Shown here: positions 1 to 7,541 of the stretch, piece by piece
How the letters are laid out: each line of letters starts with the position of its first letter
Numbering within the stretch: the first letter of the stretch is position 1
From: an uncultured Opitutia bacterium
GTDB lineage: Bacteria > Verrucomicrobiota > Verrucomicrobiia > Opitutales > Opitutaceae
Assembly: GCA_903902745.1 (NCBI GenBank)
Contig: CAIUWA010000009.1
Coordinates: forward strand, 1 to 64,000
DNA: 64,000 nt
Reading direction: 5' to 3'
Notes under the pieces: model-generated
The model's database searches: none
What the model saw: only the letters and a program-made list of their open reading frames with translations
Told to the model about the DNA's origin: nothing
Program-made: the position numbers and the translations under genes

Positions 1-633
1 GCCGCGGGAGCGACCGTCATCGACGTGGTGATACCGGACATCAAGGCCTTGCTCGCCAAACGGACCGGCGATCTGGCGATGGCCGACGCGGCGCTGCAGG
101 TTTATCTATCGCGCAATCCCGGTTCACAGTTCAAGACGCGTGCTGACATCGACAACCATCCCGCCATGGCGACGAGCTTCAAGACGCTCAGCGCCCAAGG
201 CCGTCGGGGCGGCCGCGGTGAAACGGGCGGCGGCGCGAACGGCTCAGCCGACGCGGCAAAAATTCTCGAAGGTGAACGCGCCAGTCAGCAATTGCTGCTG
301 AACATCGCCAAGGTGATGGCCGACAACAAACTCGATTCCCTCGCCTTCAAGACCGTCGAGCATCAGCCCAGCCTGATTGCCGAGGCGGCATATCCGCCAT
401 ACAAGAGCAACGGGGGTACGATCATGTTGAATACCTTTTTGATCTACACCCCGGTCATCACCGTCCCGATGGGTTTTACCAGCGACAAGATTCCCGCCGG
501 GCTGTGCTTCATGGGCCTGCCCTATTCGGAGCCGACTCTCATCAAATTCGCCTACGCCTACGAGCAGGCGACCCATCATCGCAAACCGCCAGCCAGCACG
601 CCGCCGCTCGACGCCGCGTTCGCTGCGAAATAA
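1..633 (+). CDS. Amidase family protein, C-terminal part (cut by window edge)
   Basis: The reading frame is open from the first base (residues reading AAGATVIDVV), so the gene starts upstream and only the last 210 residues are seen. The GATVIDV-like stretch and the later segment TPVITVPMGF followed by GLCFMGLPYSEPTLIKFAYAYEQ match the C-terminal part of the amidase signature family, which hydrolyses carboxamides with a Ser-cisSer-Lys triad. That triad would lie upstream of the window and cannot be checked. A Gly/Arg-rich insert (around residues 55-75 of the visible part) looks lineage-specific. The substrate cannot be told. Confidence 0.8.
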   Translation, partial: AAGATVIDVVIPDIKALLAKRTGDLAMADAALQVYLSRNPGSQFKTRADIDNHPAMATSFKTLSAQGRRGGRGETGGGANGSADAAKILEGERASQQLLLNIAKVMADNKLDSLAFKTVEHQPSLIAEAAYPPYKSNGGTIMLNTFLIYTPVITVPMGFTSDKIPAGLCFMGLPYSEPTLIKFAYAYEQATHHRKPPASTPPLDAAFAAK

Positions 634-816
634 ATCCTCGCCAGAGTTCCAGCATCCCCCCCGCAAGGGGTGGATGCAATTTCGTGCAGCGATGAAAAGG
701 TTTCATCGCGCCGGCCCTTTACGGCGCGCGCCGGGGGAATAACGTTTGCCTTGTCGAAGCGGTCCAACCCCAACCCGGGCCGCGTCAGTCACGCCAACCC
801 CTGTCTTGTTGTCTCC

Positions 817-1515
817 ATGAATTCCCTGAAGCTTGTCTTCGTCGCGGGCCTTGCGCTCGCCTCGTCCCTCGCCGCCCGCGCAGAAATCTCCGCGCAGGCC
901 TCGCTCGAAACTTATTATGTGAATCCACAGCCCGCCGAGTTGCCCCGCATTATCCGGGGCCTTGGCCAGCAGGGCTATTTCGAAAAACCCGGCAACACGG
1001 CCATCGCGATCGGCTTTCTCAGCACCCTCTTCGCGCAAAATCCGGAGCGCGTGGATGCCTGGCTGCTCGAATTCAACGGCCTGCCTCTCGCCCAGCACCG
1101 TCTCATCGCGTCCGCGCTGTGGCAGGCCGGCAATCCGCTGGGGGCTGACATGCTCCGCCACCTCAGCCGCTACACGACTCCGGTCAACTACGCCATCGCG
1201 CGGCTGGCGGACACGCCGAGCCTCGATGTCGCCAGCACGCCCGTGCTGTCGCCCTCGTCCATGAACCTGCAGTGGGGCGCGTTCCTCGCCACGGGCGACG
1301 AGCGCTATATCATCAACATTCTCGAGGCCATCGGCACCAATCGCCCCGGTCTCGATTCCGCCGCGCGCTATGCCCTCGCCCAGGATGCGGCCGCGCATCC
1401 GCGTGTGTTCGAAATCTGCCAGGCACAGCTGGCCAAGCAGTCCAATGAGGCGCAGGCCGTGCTCCGGGCCGCACTCAATGATGCTGCCGCCCACGCCGGA
1501 CGGCCCACCATCTGA
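817..1515 (+). CDS. Secreted hypothetical protein
   Basis: A 232-residue protein whose ATG at 817 is followed by a clear signal peptide (MNSLKLVFVAGLALASSLAARA). The open frame extends further upstream to 670, but that extension is Arg/Ser-rich without homology features, and the signal peptide marks the start. The mature part is alpha-helical in appearance, with repeated aliphatic helices (for example FLSTLFAQNPERVDAWL and LIASALWQAGNPLGADML) reminiscent of helical-repeat proteins. I do not recognise a named family. It is probably exported to the periplasm and is followed at once by a strong hairpin terminator, so it seems to be a single-gene unit. Confidence 0.75.
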   Translation: MNSLKLVFVAGLALASSLAARAEISAQASLETYYVNPQPAELPRIIRGLGQQGYFEKPGNTAIAIGFLSTLFAQNPERVDAWLLEFNGLPLAQHRLIASALWQAGNPLGADMLRHLSRYTTPVNYAIARLADTPSLDVASTPVLSPSSMNLQWGAFLATGDERYIINILEAIGTNRPGLDSAARYALAQDAAAHPRVFEICQAQLAKQSNEAQAVLRAALNDAAAHAGRPTI

Positions 1516-1535
1516 CACCAGCCCACCAAACCATG

Positions 1536-1568
1536 AAGGCCGGCCCGGAAACGGGCCGGCCTTTTTTA
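1536..1568 (+). terminator. Rho-independent terminator
   Basis: A 12-bp perfect stem (1536-1547 with 1552-1563) closes a GAAA tetraloop and is followed by a run of T. It lies about 20 bp after the preceding stop codon, the classic position for a factor-independent terminator of the secreted-protein gene. Confidence 0.9.
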
Positions 1569-1667
1569 TGACCGCGATTCCTCCCCGGCCGGAGTGGCTC
1601 CAAAACAATTCATCCCGCAGGGCTGCACGGCCGGCCGGCATGGCATGGCACGTGCGTCATCCGGGGC

Positions 1668-2240
1668 ATGGCCGCGTCGACCCTTTCCATTTTAGTGGCC
1701 GAGATCACCCGCCTGCGCTGGCGGTGGTTGATTCTGCTGATCTTTTCGTCGGACGGGATTCTGCTCCGGCTCCCCGGGGCCGAACCCGCCGTGGCCGAAT
1801 TTCATGATATCGCGTGGTCACCCGGCGACAGTTCAAAATCCGGCGCCTCGGAGATGGCCATCCTGATGTGTGTCGCCCAGCTGCGCCAGGGCCATGCGCT
1901 CGCGGGCCTCGTTTGCGTAGGCAATCGGGATGGCGCGTTTCATGCCGCCACCGAGGACACGCTCGCCCGCGTCGCGCTCATGGGCGTGCCGGTCGTCAAG
2001 CTCGCCCAAGGCGATCCCATGCCCGTCAATCCGGACGACGTCTTCATCGAAGCCGGGGTGCTGGCGCCGGCCGCCGCCAAGCGCCTGCTCACCGATTGCC
2101 TGACCCGCTATGGAGCGCCGCCCGCCGCCGTTGACCCCAGTCACCCCACCGCGCGCGAGCTCACCGCCACCCGTGCCAAACTCGCGCTCTACCAGACGGT
2201 CTTCGACACCGCCAACGCCACCCAGGTCGTGTTGCGCTGA
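1668..2240 (+). CDS. Hypothetical protein resembling an asparaginase C-terminal domain
   Basis: A 190-residue frame with ATG at 1668. The first 35 residues contain a hydrophobic stretch (WRWLILLIF), perhaps a poor signal or membrane anchor. From about residue 75 the order of elements (AGLVCVGNRDG, EDTLARVALMGVPVVKLAQG, then FIEAGVLAPAAAKRLLTDCL) resembles the C-terminal domain of asparaginase-type enzymes, where a GIPVV segment and a final helix after a DLTPEKA-like segment are typical. The N-terminal catalytic domain with its threonine nucleophiles is missing, so asparaginase activity is unlikely. This may be a stand-alone domain or a decayed remnant. The start codon is uncertain. Confidence 0.5.
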   Translation: MAASTLSILVAEITRLRWRWLILLIFSSDGILLRLPGAEPAVAEFHDIAWSPGDSSKSGASEMAILMCVAQLRQGHALAGLVCVGNRDGAFHAATEDTLARVALMGVPVVKLAQGDPMPVNPDDVFIEAGVLAPAAAKRLLTDCLTRYGAPPAAVDPSHPTARELTATRAKLALYQTVFDTANATQVVLR

Positions 2241-2270
2241 GAGCCATCGCGGAAACACGAACCGGCAAAA

Positions 2271-2301
2271 TGTAGCAGCGGTTCATGACCGCCGGATTCG
2301 G
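2271..2301. repeat. Dispersed palindromic repeat, TGTAGC-GCGG family
   Basis: TGTAGCAGCGG-TTC-ATGACCGCCGG forms a hairpin around CGGT/ACCG. A second copy with about 26 of 30 bases identical lies at 34090-34119. Both sit in intergenic gaps. Confidence 0.6.
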
Positions 2302-2317
2302 GAAGGCTGGGATTGAT

Positions 2318-2352
2318 TTTCAGCGTTTCAGTATTTCAGCGTTTCAGCGTTT
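2318..2352. repeat. TTTCAGCG tandem-like repeat
   Basis: Four degenerate copies of TTTCAG(CG) stand one after another in the gap before the cyclophilin gene. A related, longer inverted arrangement (CAGCTTTTCAGA and GCTGAAACGCTGAAA) lies at 40815-40904, so this is a dispersed family. Confidence 0.6.
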
Positions 2353-2421
2353 AATTTCGCCGCCACCCGGATCGTTTTGTTTCTTGCGGCCCGGCGGTCC
2401 CCGGGGTTCGCTGGCCCTTCC

Positions 2422-2940
2422 ATGAGCACTCCCGCCCCCGCTGAAAACGCCATCATCAAGACCACCTACGGTGAAATGACCCTCGCCTTCTGGCCCGACG
2501 TCGCGCCGAAGACCGTCGAGAATTTCAAGAAGCTCGCGCGGGAGGGATTCTATGACGGCACGGCGTTCCACCGCATCATCAAGGGCTTCATGGTCCAGGG
2601 CGGCTGCCCGAACACCAAGCCCGGCCGCAACGGCATTCCCGGCACCGGCGACCCCGGCTACAAGGTCAAGGCCGAGTTCAACGCCAAGTCGCACGTCCGC
2701 GGAGTCATTTCCATGGCCCGCGCCGCCAATCCCGATTCCGCCGGCTGCCAGTTTTTCATCTGCCACGGCGACGCCAAGTTTCTCGACAAGCAGTACACCG
2801 GGTTCGGTGAACTCATCAAGGGTGACGACGTCCTCGAACGGATCGCCGGCGTGCCCACCAAGAGCGAGCGCGGCGGGGAAAAAAGCACCCCCGTCGAGCG
2901 CATCGAGGTCGAGAGCATCAAGATCGTCCCCGCCGCCTGA
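2422..2940 (+). CDS. Peptidyl-prolyl cis-trans isomerase, cyclophilin type
   Basis: A 172-residue cytoplasmic cyclophilin that accelerates proline isomerisation during protein folding. The family signature is complete: FYDGTAFHRIIKGFMVQGG (residues near 45-65, with the catalytic Arg in FHRII), SMARAANPDSAGCQFFI (the SMA..NPxSAGSQFFI motif, here with Cys replacing the usual Ser) and the FGELIKGDDVLERI segment. The ATG at 2422 was chosen because the shorter MSTPAPAENAIIKTTYGEM start fits family length. There is no signal peptide. Neighbours are unrelated and the gene appears monocistronic. Confidence 0.93.
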   Translation: MSTPAPAENAIIKTTYGEMTLAFWPDVAPKTVENFKKLAREGFYDGTAFHRIIKGFMVQGGCPNTKPGRNGIPGTGDPGYKVKAEFNAKSHVRGVISMARAANPDSAGCQFFICHGDAKFLDKQYTGFGELIKGDDVLERIAGVPTKSERGGEKSTPVERIEVESIKIVPAA

Positions 2941-2952
2941 CCGGCTTTAGGC

Positions 2953-3144
2953 TTACTCGGCCTGCGACCGGCCCTCTTCCCGCTCCGTCCGCGGGGGGAG
3001 CGAGGCGCCGTTGCTCGACAGGATCTTGCCCAGAAATGAACCGTCGTCCGGGCGATTACGGTACATGCGCTTCATCAGGACAAAGCCGAGCCAGCCCGCG
3101 AGCGGGAAGGAAATCAGCAGAAAACAAACCAGGGCCTCGACCAT
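2953..3144 (-). CDS. Small single-pass membrane protein, hypothetical
   Basis: A 63-residue frame with an N-terminal hydrophobic helix (LVCFLLISFPLAGWLGFVLM) followed by a charged, probably cytoplasmic tail rich in Arg, Asp and Glu. That single-anchor pattern is typical of small real membrane proteins. It converges on the cyclophilin gene with a 12-bp gap. No family is recognised. The support is composition and position only. Confidence 0.5.
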   Translation of the reverse strand: MVEALVCFLLISFPLAGWLGFVLMKRMYRNRPDDGSFLGKILSSNGASLPPRTEREEGRSQAE

Positions 3145-3235
3145 GCAGGTCAGACGGTCCCCACGCGCACAGGGTTGTCAACGCGGCCCCGGGTTTCAGT
3201 AGCAAAACCGTTTGCACCCAGTAAATCCCGAGGCA

Positions 3236-3321
3236 GGTAGTTGGTAGTTGGAAGCTGGTTGCTGGCAGTTTGTAATTGGCCCGGACGATCAGGATCGGCC
3301 CCAATTACCAACTGCCAACTA
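3236..3321. repeat. Inverted repeat, GGTAGTTGG family
   Basis: The left arm (3236-3280) is made of GGTAGTTGG-like units and the right arm (3299-3321) of the complementary CCAACTGCCAACTAC, with a smaller GATC-centred palindrome between. Related blocks lie at 9374-9407 and 10483-10730, so this is a dispersed intergenic family. Here it ends about 37 bp before the folA start. Confidence 0.7.
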
Positions 3322-3357
3322 CGCCGCCGTTGCGGCGCGCCTTCCACCTTCCTGCCC

Positions 3358-3867
3358 ATGCCGAAACTGCTCCATGTCATCGTCGCCTGCGCGGAAAACC
3401 GCGTGATCGGCCGCGACGGCCGGCAGCCCTGGCGCATCCCGGAGGATGCGAAGTTTTTCTCCGGCCAGACTGCCGGGCAGATCGTGGTGTTGGGCCGCAT
3501 CTGTTTTGAAACCTGGCCGCGCGCGGCTGAGGACGGACGCCGGCCCGTGGTCATCACGCGCAACCGTGCGCTGGAGCGCCCGGGCGTCCGGGTCGCAGGG
3601 TCGTTGGGCGAGGCACTGGCCATCGCCGAGTCGTTGCCCGGCGAGATCTACGTCTGCGGCGGGCAGCGCATCTATGAGGAGGCCCTCGCCCTGCCGGGGC
3701 CCTTGCGCCTGCATCTCACGCTAGTCCATGCCGAGATCCCCGGGGACCGCTACTTTCCCGATTGGCGGAATCTGGCCTGGCGCGAGCTCACCCGGAGCGA
3801 AAGCAGCGATGAAAACTACCGCTATTCGTTTTTAACGCTGGAGCGACTTGTCCCATCGGGAACCTGA
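3358..3867 (+). CDS. folA: Dihydrofolate reductase
   Basis: A 169-residue enzyme that reduces dihydrofolate to tetrahydrofolate with NADPH. It starts with the family core HVIVACAENRVIGRDGRQPWRIPED, where the W-x-(L/I)-P-E-D loop carries the acidic substrate-binding residue. Then come VVLGRICFETWP (the MGR nucleotide-binding segment, here LGR) and YVCGGQRIYEEAL (the GGxxxY motif). ATG 3358 is the first start after the repeat block and gives the normal family length. The frame is open further upstream but runs into repeat sequence. Confidence 0.93.
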   Translation: MPKLLHVIVACAENRVIGRDGRQPWRIPEDAKFFSGQTAGQIVVLGRICFETWPRAAEDGRRPVVITRNRALERPGVRVAGSLGEALAIAESLPGEIYVCGGQRIYEEALALPGPLRLHLTLVHAEIPGDRYFPDWRNLAWRELTRSESSDENYRYSFLTLERLVPSGT

Positions 3868-3872
3868 AATCA

Positions 3873-3915
3873 TTTTACCGTGGATTAAACGGATGGGCGC
3901 GGATGCGGGAAAATT
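3873..3915. repeat. Dispersed repeat, CCGYGGATT-ACGGAT family
   Basis: The block reads as serial ACGGAT / GCGGAT units between T-rich and A-rich ends. A longer, inverted copy lies at 4639-4712, so the two flank the mazEF-like pair on either side. Confidence 0.55.
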
Positions 3916-4030
3916 TGTGCTTTTTTGAAAGAACGGGCTTCCGGCCAGCGTTTAGGGGCATATGCCCCAGTCATTTATCACCGCCCTCGCTCGGCTTGAC
4001 GGACTCATGCGTGTATCCATTGTAGCTACT

Positions 4031-4276
4031 ATGCAGACCAAGATCCAGCAGTGGGGGAACAGCCTGGCCATCCGCATTCCCCGTGCCTATGCCGCCCACG
4101 CCCGTGTCAGGAAAGGCGCCAAAGTCGAAATCGTGGCCCAGGATGGCCGGCTCACCATCACACCCATGTCTCCGTCTGCCCCCCGGCTGGATGCCCTCCT
4201 GAGGAAGGTTTCCCCGGATAACCTGCATGCGGCCATTGATACCGGTCCCGCCGTCGGGCGCGAAGCGTGGGTATGA
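4031..4276 (+). CDS. mazE: MazE/AbrB-type antitoxin
   Basis: An 81-residue protein with the swapped-hairpin AbrB fold typical of MazE antitoxins: KIQQWGNSLAIRIPRAYAAHARVRKGAKVEIVAQDGRLTI. The Q-W-G-N-S-L-x-I-R-I-P motif (residues 5-16) is the DNA-binding hallmark. The C-terminal tail (SPDNLHAAIDTGPAVGREAW) should thread along the toxin to neutralise it. The ATG at 4031 begins directly at this domain, although an upstream in-frame ATG exists at 3962. A GTAGCTAC palindrome lies just before the start and could be an autoregulatory operator; that part is inference. Confidence 0.92.
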   Translation: MQTKIQQWGNSLAIRIPRAYAAHARVRKGAKVEIVAQDGRLTITPMSPSAPRLDALLRKVSPDNLHAAIDTGPAVGREAWV

Positions 4277-4626
4277 AAAGTGGGGCCTATAAACCAGCCC
4301 AGGGCGATTTAGTCTGGCTGGATTTCAACCCGCAGTCGGGCCATGAGCAGGCCGGACGCCGGCCGGCCTTGGTGGTCTCGCCGCGCGCCTACAACGACAA
4401 GGTGGGACTCGCCCTTTGCTGTCCGGTCACGAGTCAGACCAAAGGATACCCGTTTGAAGTCGCTATTCCGGATCAGGTCAAAATCAAGGGCGTCGTGCTC
4501 GCCGACCAGCTCAAGAGCCTCGACTGGCAGGCCCGCCGGGCCGAGTTCATCGCCCGACTCCCTGCCACCAACCTGCAGGAAGCCTTGGGCAAAATCGCCG
4601 CCTTGACCAAATTCAGCAACGACTAG
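4273..4626 (+). CDS. mazF: MazF/PemK-type mRNA interferase toxin
   Basis: A 117-residue endoribonuclease of the MazF/PemK family. It begins YKPAQGDLVWLDFNPQSGHEQAGRRPALVVSP, the family opening in which D-L-V-W-x-D-F-x-P and the GHEQAGRRPALV loop hold the catalytic Arg. This is followed by CCPVTSQTKGYPFEV, with the active-site Thr/Ser region, and VLADQLKSLDW. ATG 4273 overlaps the antitoxin stop by 4 bp (ATGA), showing translational coupling in a two-gene operon. A GTG two codons earlier is possible. The pair cleaves mRNA under stress in known relatives. Confidence 0.94.
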   Translation: MKSGAYKPAQGDLVWLDFNPQSGHEQAGRRPALVVSPRAYNDKVGLALCCPVTSQTKGYPFEVAIPDQVKIKGVVLADQLKSLDWQARRAEFIARLPATNLQEALGKIAALTKFSND

Positions 4627-4638
4627 CGTGAACTCGAA

Positions 4639-4712
4639 TTTTTTCCGCGGATTGCACGGATAAAAGCGGATGCGGAAAAAATATTGCACGCTCATCCGCG
4701 CCAACCGCGGGA
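4639..4712. repeat. Inverted dispersed repeat, CCGCGG-ACGGAT family
   Basis: The left arm (TTTTCCGCGGATTGCACGGA and onward) pairs with a right arm containing CATCCGCGCCAACCGCGG. It belongs to the same family as 3873-3915. It lies between the mazF stop and the convergent carbonic-anhydrase-like gene. Confidence 0.6.
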
Positions 4713-4750
4713 AGAGTCCGGCTCCGTCGATCGAAATCCTCCCACCCCTC

Positions 4751-5272
4751 TCAGCGCGCGGCGTGCGCCTTGGCCACCTCGACGTATTTTTCCGCCGACT
4801 GACGCAGGGCGCGCTGCTCCTCCTCCGTCAACGGACGCACGACCTTGGCCGGCGAGCCGTAGACCAGCGAGCCAGGCGGACACGCGAATCGCTGCGGCAC
4901 GAGCGAGTTCGCCCCGATGAGGCTGCGCGCGCCGATCTTCGCGTGGTCCAGCACCGTGGCGCCCATCCCGACCAGGCACTCGTCGCCGATCGTGCAGGCG
5001 TGGATGATCGCCGCGTGCCCGATCGTGCACCAGGCGCCGATGTGCGCGCCTGCGTCATCCGCGAGATGGATGATCGCATTGTCCTGGATGTTCGTCCCTT
5101 CACCCACCCGGATCTCGTTGATATCGCCGCGCAGCACCGCACCGTAAAAGACGCTGCTCTGCGGGCCGAGCACAACATCGCCGATGACCGTGGCGTTGGC
5201 AGCGATGAAAACAGCCTGGGCGGTATCGGGAGTCTTGCCGAGATAGCGGGCGAGGCGTTCGGAAACATTCAT
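4751..5272 (-). CDS. Gamma-carbonic-anhydrase-like hexapeptide protein
   Basis: A 173-residue left-handed beta-helix protein of the gamma-class carbonic anhydrase/YrdA family. Repeated hexapeptide turns run through residues 20-130 (VFIAANATVIGDVVLGPQSSVFYGAVLRGD). The metal ligands expected in the family are visible as His in IIHLADD, and in GHAAIIHACTIGD. The end (YGSPAKVVRPLTEEEQ) is the standard C-terminal helix. Family members include active carbonic anhydrases and inactive relatives, so activity is not certain. It is the last gene of the nucleoside-transporter operon orientation, 93 bp after the second permease. Confidence 0.9.
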   Translation of the reverse strand: MNVSERLARYLGKTPDTAQAVFIAANATVIGDVVLGPQSSVFYGAVLRGDINEIRVGEGTNIQDNAIIHLADDAGAHIGAWCTIGHAAIIHACTIGDECLVGMGATVLDHAKIGARSLIGANSLVPQRFACPPGSLVYGSPAKVVRPLTEEEQRALRQSAEKYVEVAKAHAAR

Positions 5273-5298
5273 ACAGAATTAAACATAGAGTTCAAAGC

Positions 5299-5357
5299 GG
5301 CCCCAGAGAGGAAAGATTTGGAAAGCAACTCTCCGTGCTCTCTGCGTTCTCTGGGTT
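5299..5357. repeat. Imperfect inverted repeat, CCAGAGAG/CTCTCTGCG family
   Basis: CCCCAGAGAGG on the left faces CTCTCTGCGTTCTCTGGG on the right, between the second permease gene and the carbonic-anhydrase-like gene. Only one copy is seen in this window. Confidence 0.45.
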
Positions 5358-5365
5358 AAAAACCT

Positions 5366-6340
5366 TCATTTCTCCTTCGAGTAAGGCACGCCGATGGCCT
5401 TGGGCGCAACCGCCTTGCCGACAAAACCCGCGAGCAGGAGCACGGTGAGCACATAGGGCAGTGCGAGGATGAACTGCACTGGAATCACGCCGACTCCCGG
5501 TAGCGTCACACCTTGCAGGCGCACCGCCAGCGCGTCGGTGAACGCGAAGAGCAGGCACGCCCCGAGCGTGGGCCACGGGCGCCATTTGCCAAAGATGAGC
5601 GCCGCGAGCGCGAGGTAGCCCTTGCCCGCCGTCATATCGCGCACGAAGCCGGAGCTCGCCGCCGTCGAGAGGTACGTCCCGGCCACGCCGCAGAGCACGC
5701 CGGAGATGATCACGGCCTGGTAGCGGAGCGCGTTGACGGAAATGCCGGCGGTGTCCACCGCGAGCGGATTCTCCCCCACGGCCCGCAGCCGCAGGCCGAA
5801 GCGCGTGCGATACAGCACCCAGGCGCTGAGGGGCACGAGAATCAGGGTAAAATAAACGATGAGGTTATGCCCGCTCAGCAGCTCGGCGTACAGCAGCCCG
5901 GGAAACGGCGCCTCGCGCGCCGCTTGCGCCCACGGCCAGCTGATCGCGGTGAAACGCTGCCCCGGCCCGTCGAGTTGCGGAGTCTGCCCGCCGAGATTGA
6001 ACCATGCCAGACCGAGCGTCGGCGCGAGCCCGGCGACCATGATGGTGACGGCCATGCCCGCAACGACCTGGTTGCCCCGATGCGTGATGCATGCAAAACC
6101 GATGATGAGGGCGAGCGCGACCGCCGTGACGATGCCCGCACCCAAGCCGAGCCAGGCGGAGCCGGTGACCGCCGAGACGGCCGCGGCCGCGAAGGACGCA
6201 CCGAGCATCTTGCCCTCGAGCCCGAGGTCGATGATTCCCGAGCGCTCCGAGAACATCCCCGCGAGCGCCGCCAGCAGCAGCGGCGCCGCCACACGCAGCG
6301 TGGCGGCGAGCAGGAGGACGATGAGCGTGTAGGTTTCCAT
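5366..6340 (-). CDS. ABC transporter permease, BMP-type nucleoside uptake
   Basis: A 324-residue inner-membrane permease of the BPD_transp_2 family (relatives NupQ/YufQ), with about 8-9 hydrophobic helices. The signature near residues 30-45, MFSERSGIIDLGLEGKMLGAS, is the conserved SGxxNLGxEG-type loop. The end (VLTVLLLAGFVGKAVAPKAIGVPYSKE) matches the family, which often ends with P.ALG.PY. It works with the permease at 6444-7541, the ATPase at 7538-9094 and the binding protein at 9423-10409 to import nucleosides or purine-like substrates. A palindromic repeat separates it from the upstream permease. Confidence 0.93.
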   Translation of the reverse strand: METYTLIVLLLAATLRVAAPLLLAALAGMFSERSGIIDLGLEGKMLGASFAAAAVSAVTGSAWLGLGAGIVTAVALALIIGFACITHRGNQVVAGMAVTIMVAGLAPTLGLAWFNLGGQTPQLDGPGQRFTAISWPWAQAAREAPFPGLLYAELLSGHNLIVYFTLILVPLSAWVLYRTRFGLRLRAVGENPLAVDTAGISVNALRYQAVIISGVLCGVAGTYLSTAASSGFVRDMTAGKGYLALAALIFGKWRPWPTLGACLLFAFTDALAVRLQGVTLPGVGVIPVQFILALPYVLTVLLLAGFVGKAVAPKAIGVPYSKEK

Positions 6341-6350
6341 CAGCAGGAAT

Positions 6351-6430
6351 GGTAGGGCGCGTTATCCCTAACGCGCCGCGTCCAGCTCCGACTGCGTCCA
6401 ACCGGCGGATTAGGGATAATCCGCCCTACC
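6351..6430. repeat. Perfectly paired inverted repeat between permease genes
   Basis: GGTAGGGCGCGTTATCCC-TAACGCGCC (6351-6377) and GGCGGATTAGGGATAATCC-GCCCTACC (6404-6430) each fold on themselves and their outer GGTAGGGC/GCCCTACC ends pair together, giving another branched structure. It interrupts the intergenic space of the ABC operon without touching a gene. Confidence 0.75.
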
Positions 6431-6443
6431 TCGATAGGCGCAT

Positions 6444-7541
6444 TCATTCGCCGTCCTTTCGCCGGAACATCGCCGCCAGCGGCGCCCGGAACAGGTTTTC
6501 CATCGCGCCGCAGAGCAGAATCACCAGGCCCTGGATGACCACGACCATGTCGCGGTTGACCTTCGGCAGATCGAGCGAGAGCTGAGAGCCGCCCTGGTAG
6601 AGCGCGCCAAAGAGCACGGCCGCCACGAAAATGCCGGCCGGGTGGTTGCGGCCCATTAACGCGACCGCAATGCCGACAAATCCCGCCCCGCCCGGAAAAT
6701 CGAGCACCAGCCGGTGCTGCGCTCCCATGATCTCGTTGAGCCCGAGGCCGCCGGCGAGCGCCCCGGAAAGCAGCATCGCTCCGATGATGATGCGCGGGGG
6801 GGAGATGCCGGCATACACGGCGGCCTGGGCATTTTCGCCCGCCACGCGCAGCGCGTAGCCCCAGCGCGTACGCCAGATGAAGAACCACACCAGTACCGAG
6901 GCCGCCAGCGCGAACCCGAAGGCCAAGTTGAAGGGAGTGGCACTGAAGGAGATTCCGACCTTGGCCAGCAGCTCATGCATTGCGGGCATCACGGCCCCCG
7001 GCGCGAACTCCCGCGTTTCGGGCGATTGCTGGCCCGGCTTGATCAGCACGTTGACCAGCAGGTAGGTCATCAGCGCCGCGGCGATGAAGTTAAACATGAT
7101 CGTCGTGATAACGATGTGGCTGCCACGCCGTGCCTGCAGCCAGGCCGGGATAAACGCCCAGGCCGCGCCAAACCCTGCGCCCGCCAGCACCGCCAGCGGC
7201 AGGACCGCCCACAGCGGCCAATGGCCCAGTCCCAGGCAGACCAGCCCCGTGCCCAATCCACCCATGTAGGCCTGGCCCTCGGCTCCGATGTTGAAGAGGC
7301 CCGCGTGATACGCCACCGCTACCGCCAGGCCGGTAAAGATGAAATTCGTGGCGTAGTAGAGCGTGTATCCGATCGAATCCTGCGAGCCGAACGCGCCCGC
7401 CCCCATCAGCTTGAAGGCGTTCCACGGGCTCTCGCCCATGATCCGGATGATCGCACCCGAGAGCAGCAGCGCGACCGTCAGGTTGATGAACGGCAACAGC
7501 CCAAACTCGGCCCAGCGCGGAAGTTTCGCCGGGACGCTCAT
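6444..7541 (-). CDS. ABC transporter permease, BMP-type nucleoside uptake
   Basis: A 365-residue membrane protein of the BPD_transp_2 family (relatives NupP/YufP). It has a predicted 8-10 helices and the conserved loop NFIFTGLAVAVAYHAGLFNIGAEGQAYMGG (residues near 70-100), the counterpart of the FNIGxEGQ motif of this subfamily. A periplasmic domain is suggested around residues 175-210. The start overlaps the end of the ATPase gene by 4 bp, so the two are translationally coupled. It should form a heterodimer with the permease at 5366-6340. Confidence 0.94.
   Translation of the reverse strand: MSVPAKLPRWAEFGLLPFINLTVALLLSGAIIRIMGESPWNAFKLMGAGAFGSQDSIGYTLYYATNFIFTGLAVAVAYHAGLFNIGAEGQAYMGGLGTGLVCLGLGHWPLWAVLPLAVLAGAGFGAAWAFIPAWLQARRGSHIVITTIMFNFIAAALMTYLLVNVLIKPGQQSPETREFAPGAVMPAMHELLAKVGISFSATPFNLAFGFALAASVLVWFFIWRTRWGYALRVAGENAQAAVYAGISPPRIIIGAMLLSGALAGGLGLNEIMGAQHRLVLDFPGGAGFVGIAVALMGRNHPAGIFVAAVLFGALYQGGSQLSLDLPKVNRDMVVVIQGLVILLCGAMENLFRAPLAAMFRRKDGE

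Noticed and set aside
2318-2352. Possible CRISPR or operator array of TTTCAG units
   Set aside because: Too short and without spacers; it matches a dispersed repeat family found again near 40.8 kb.
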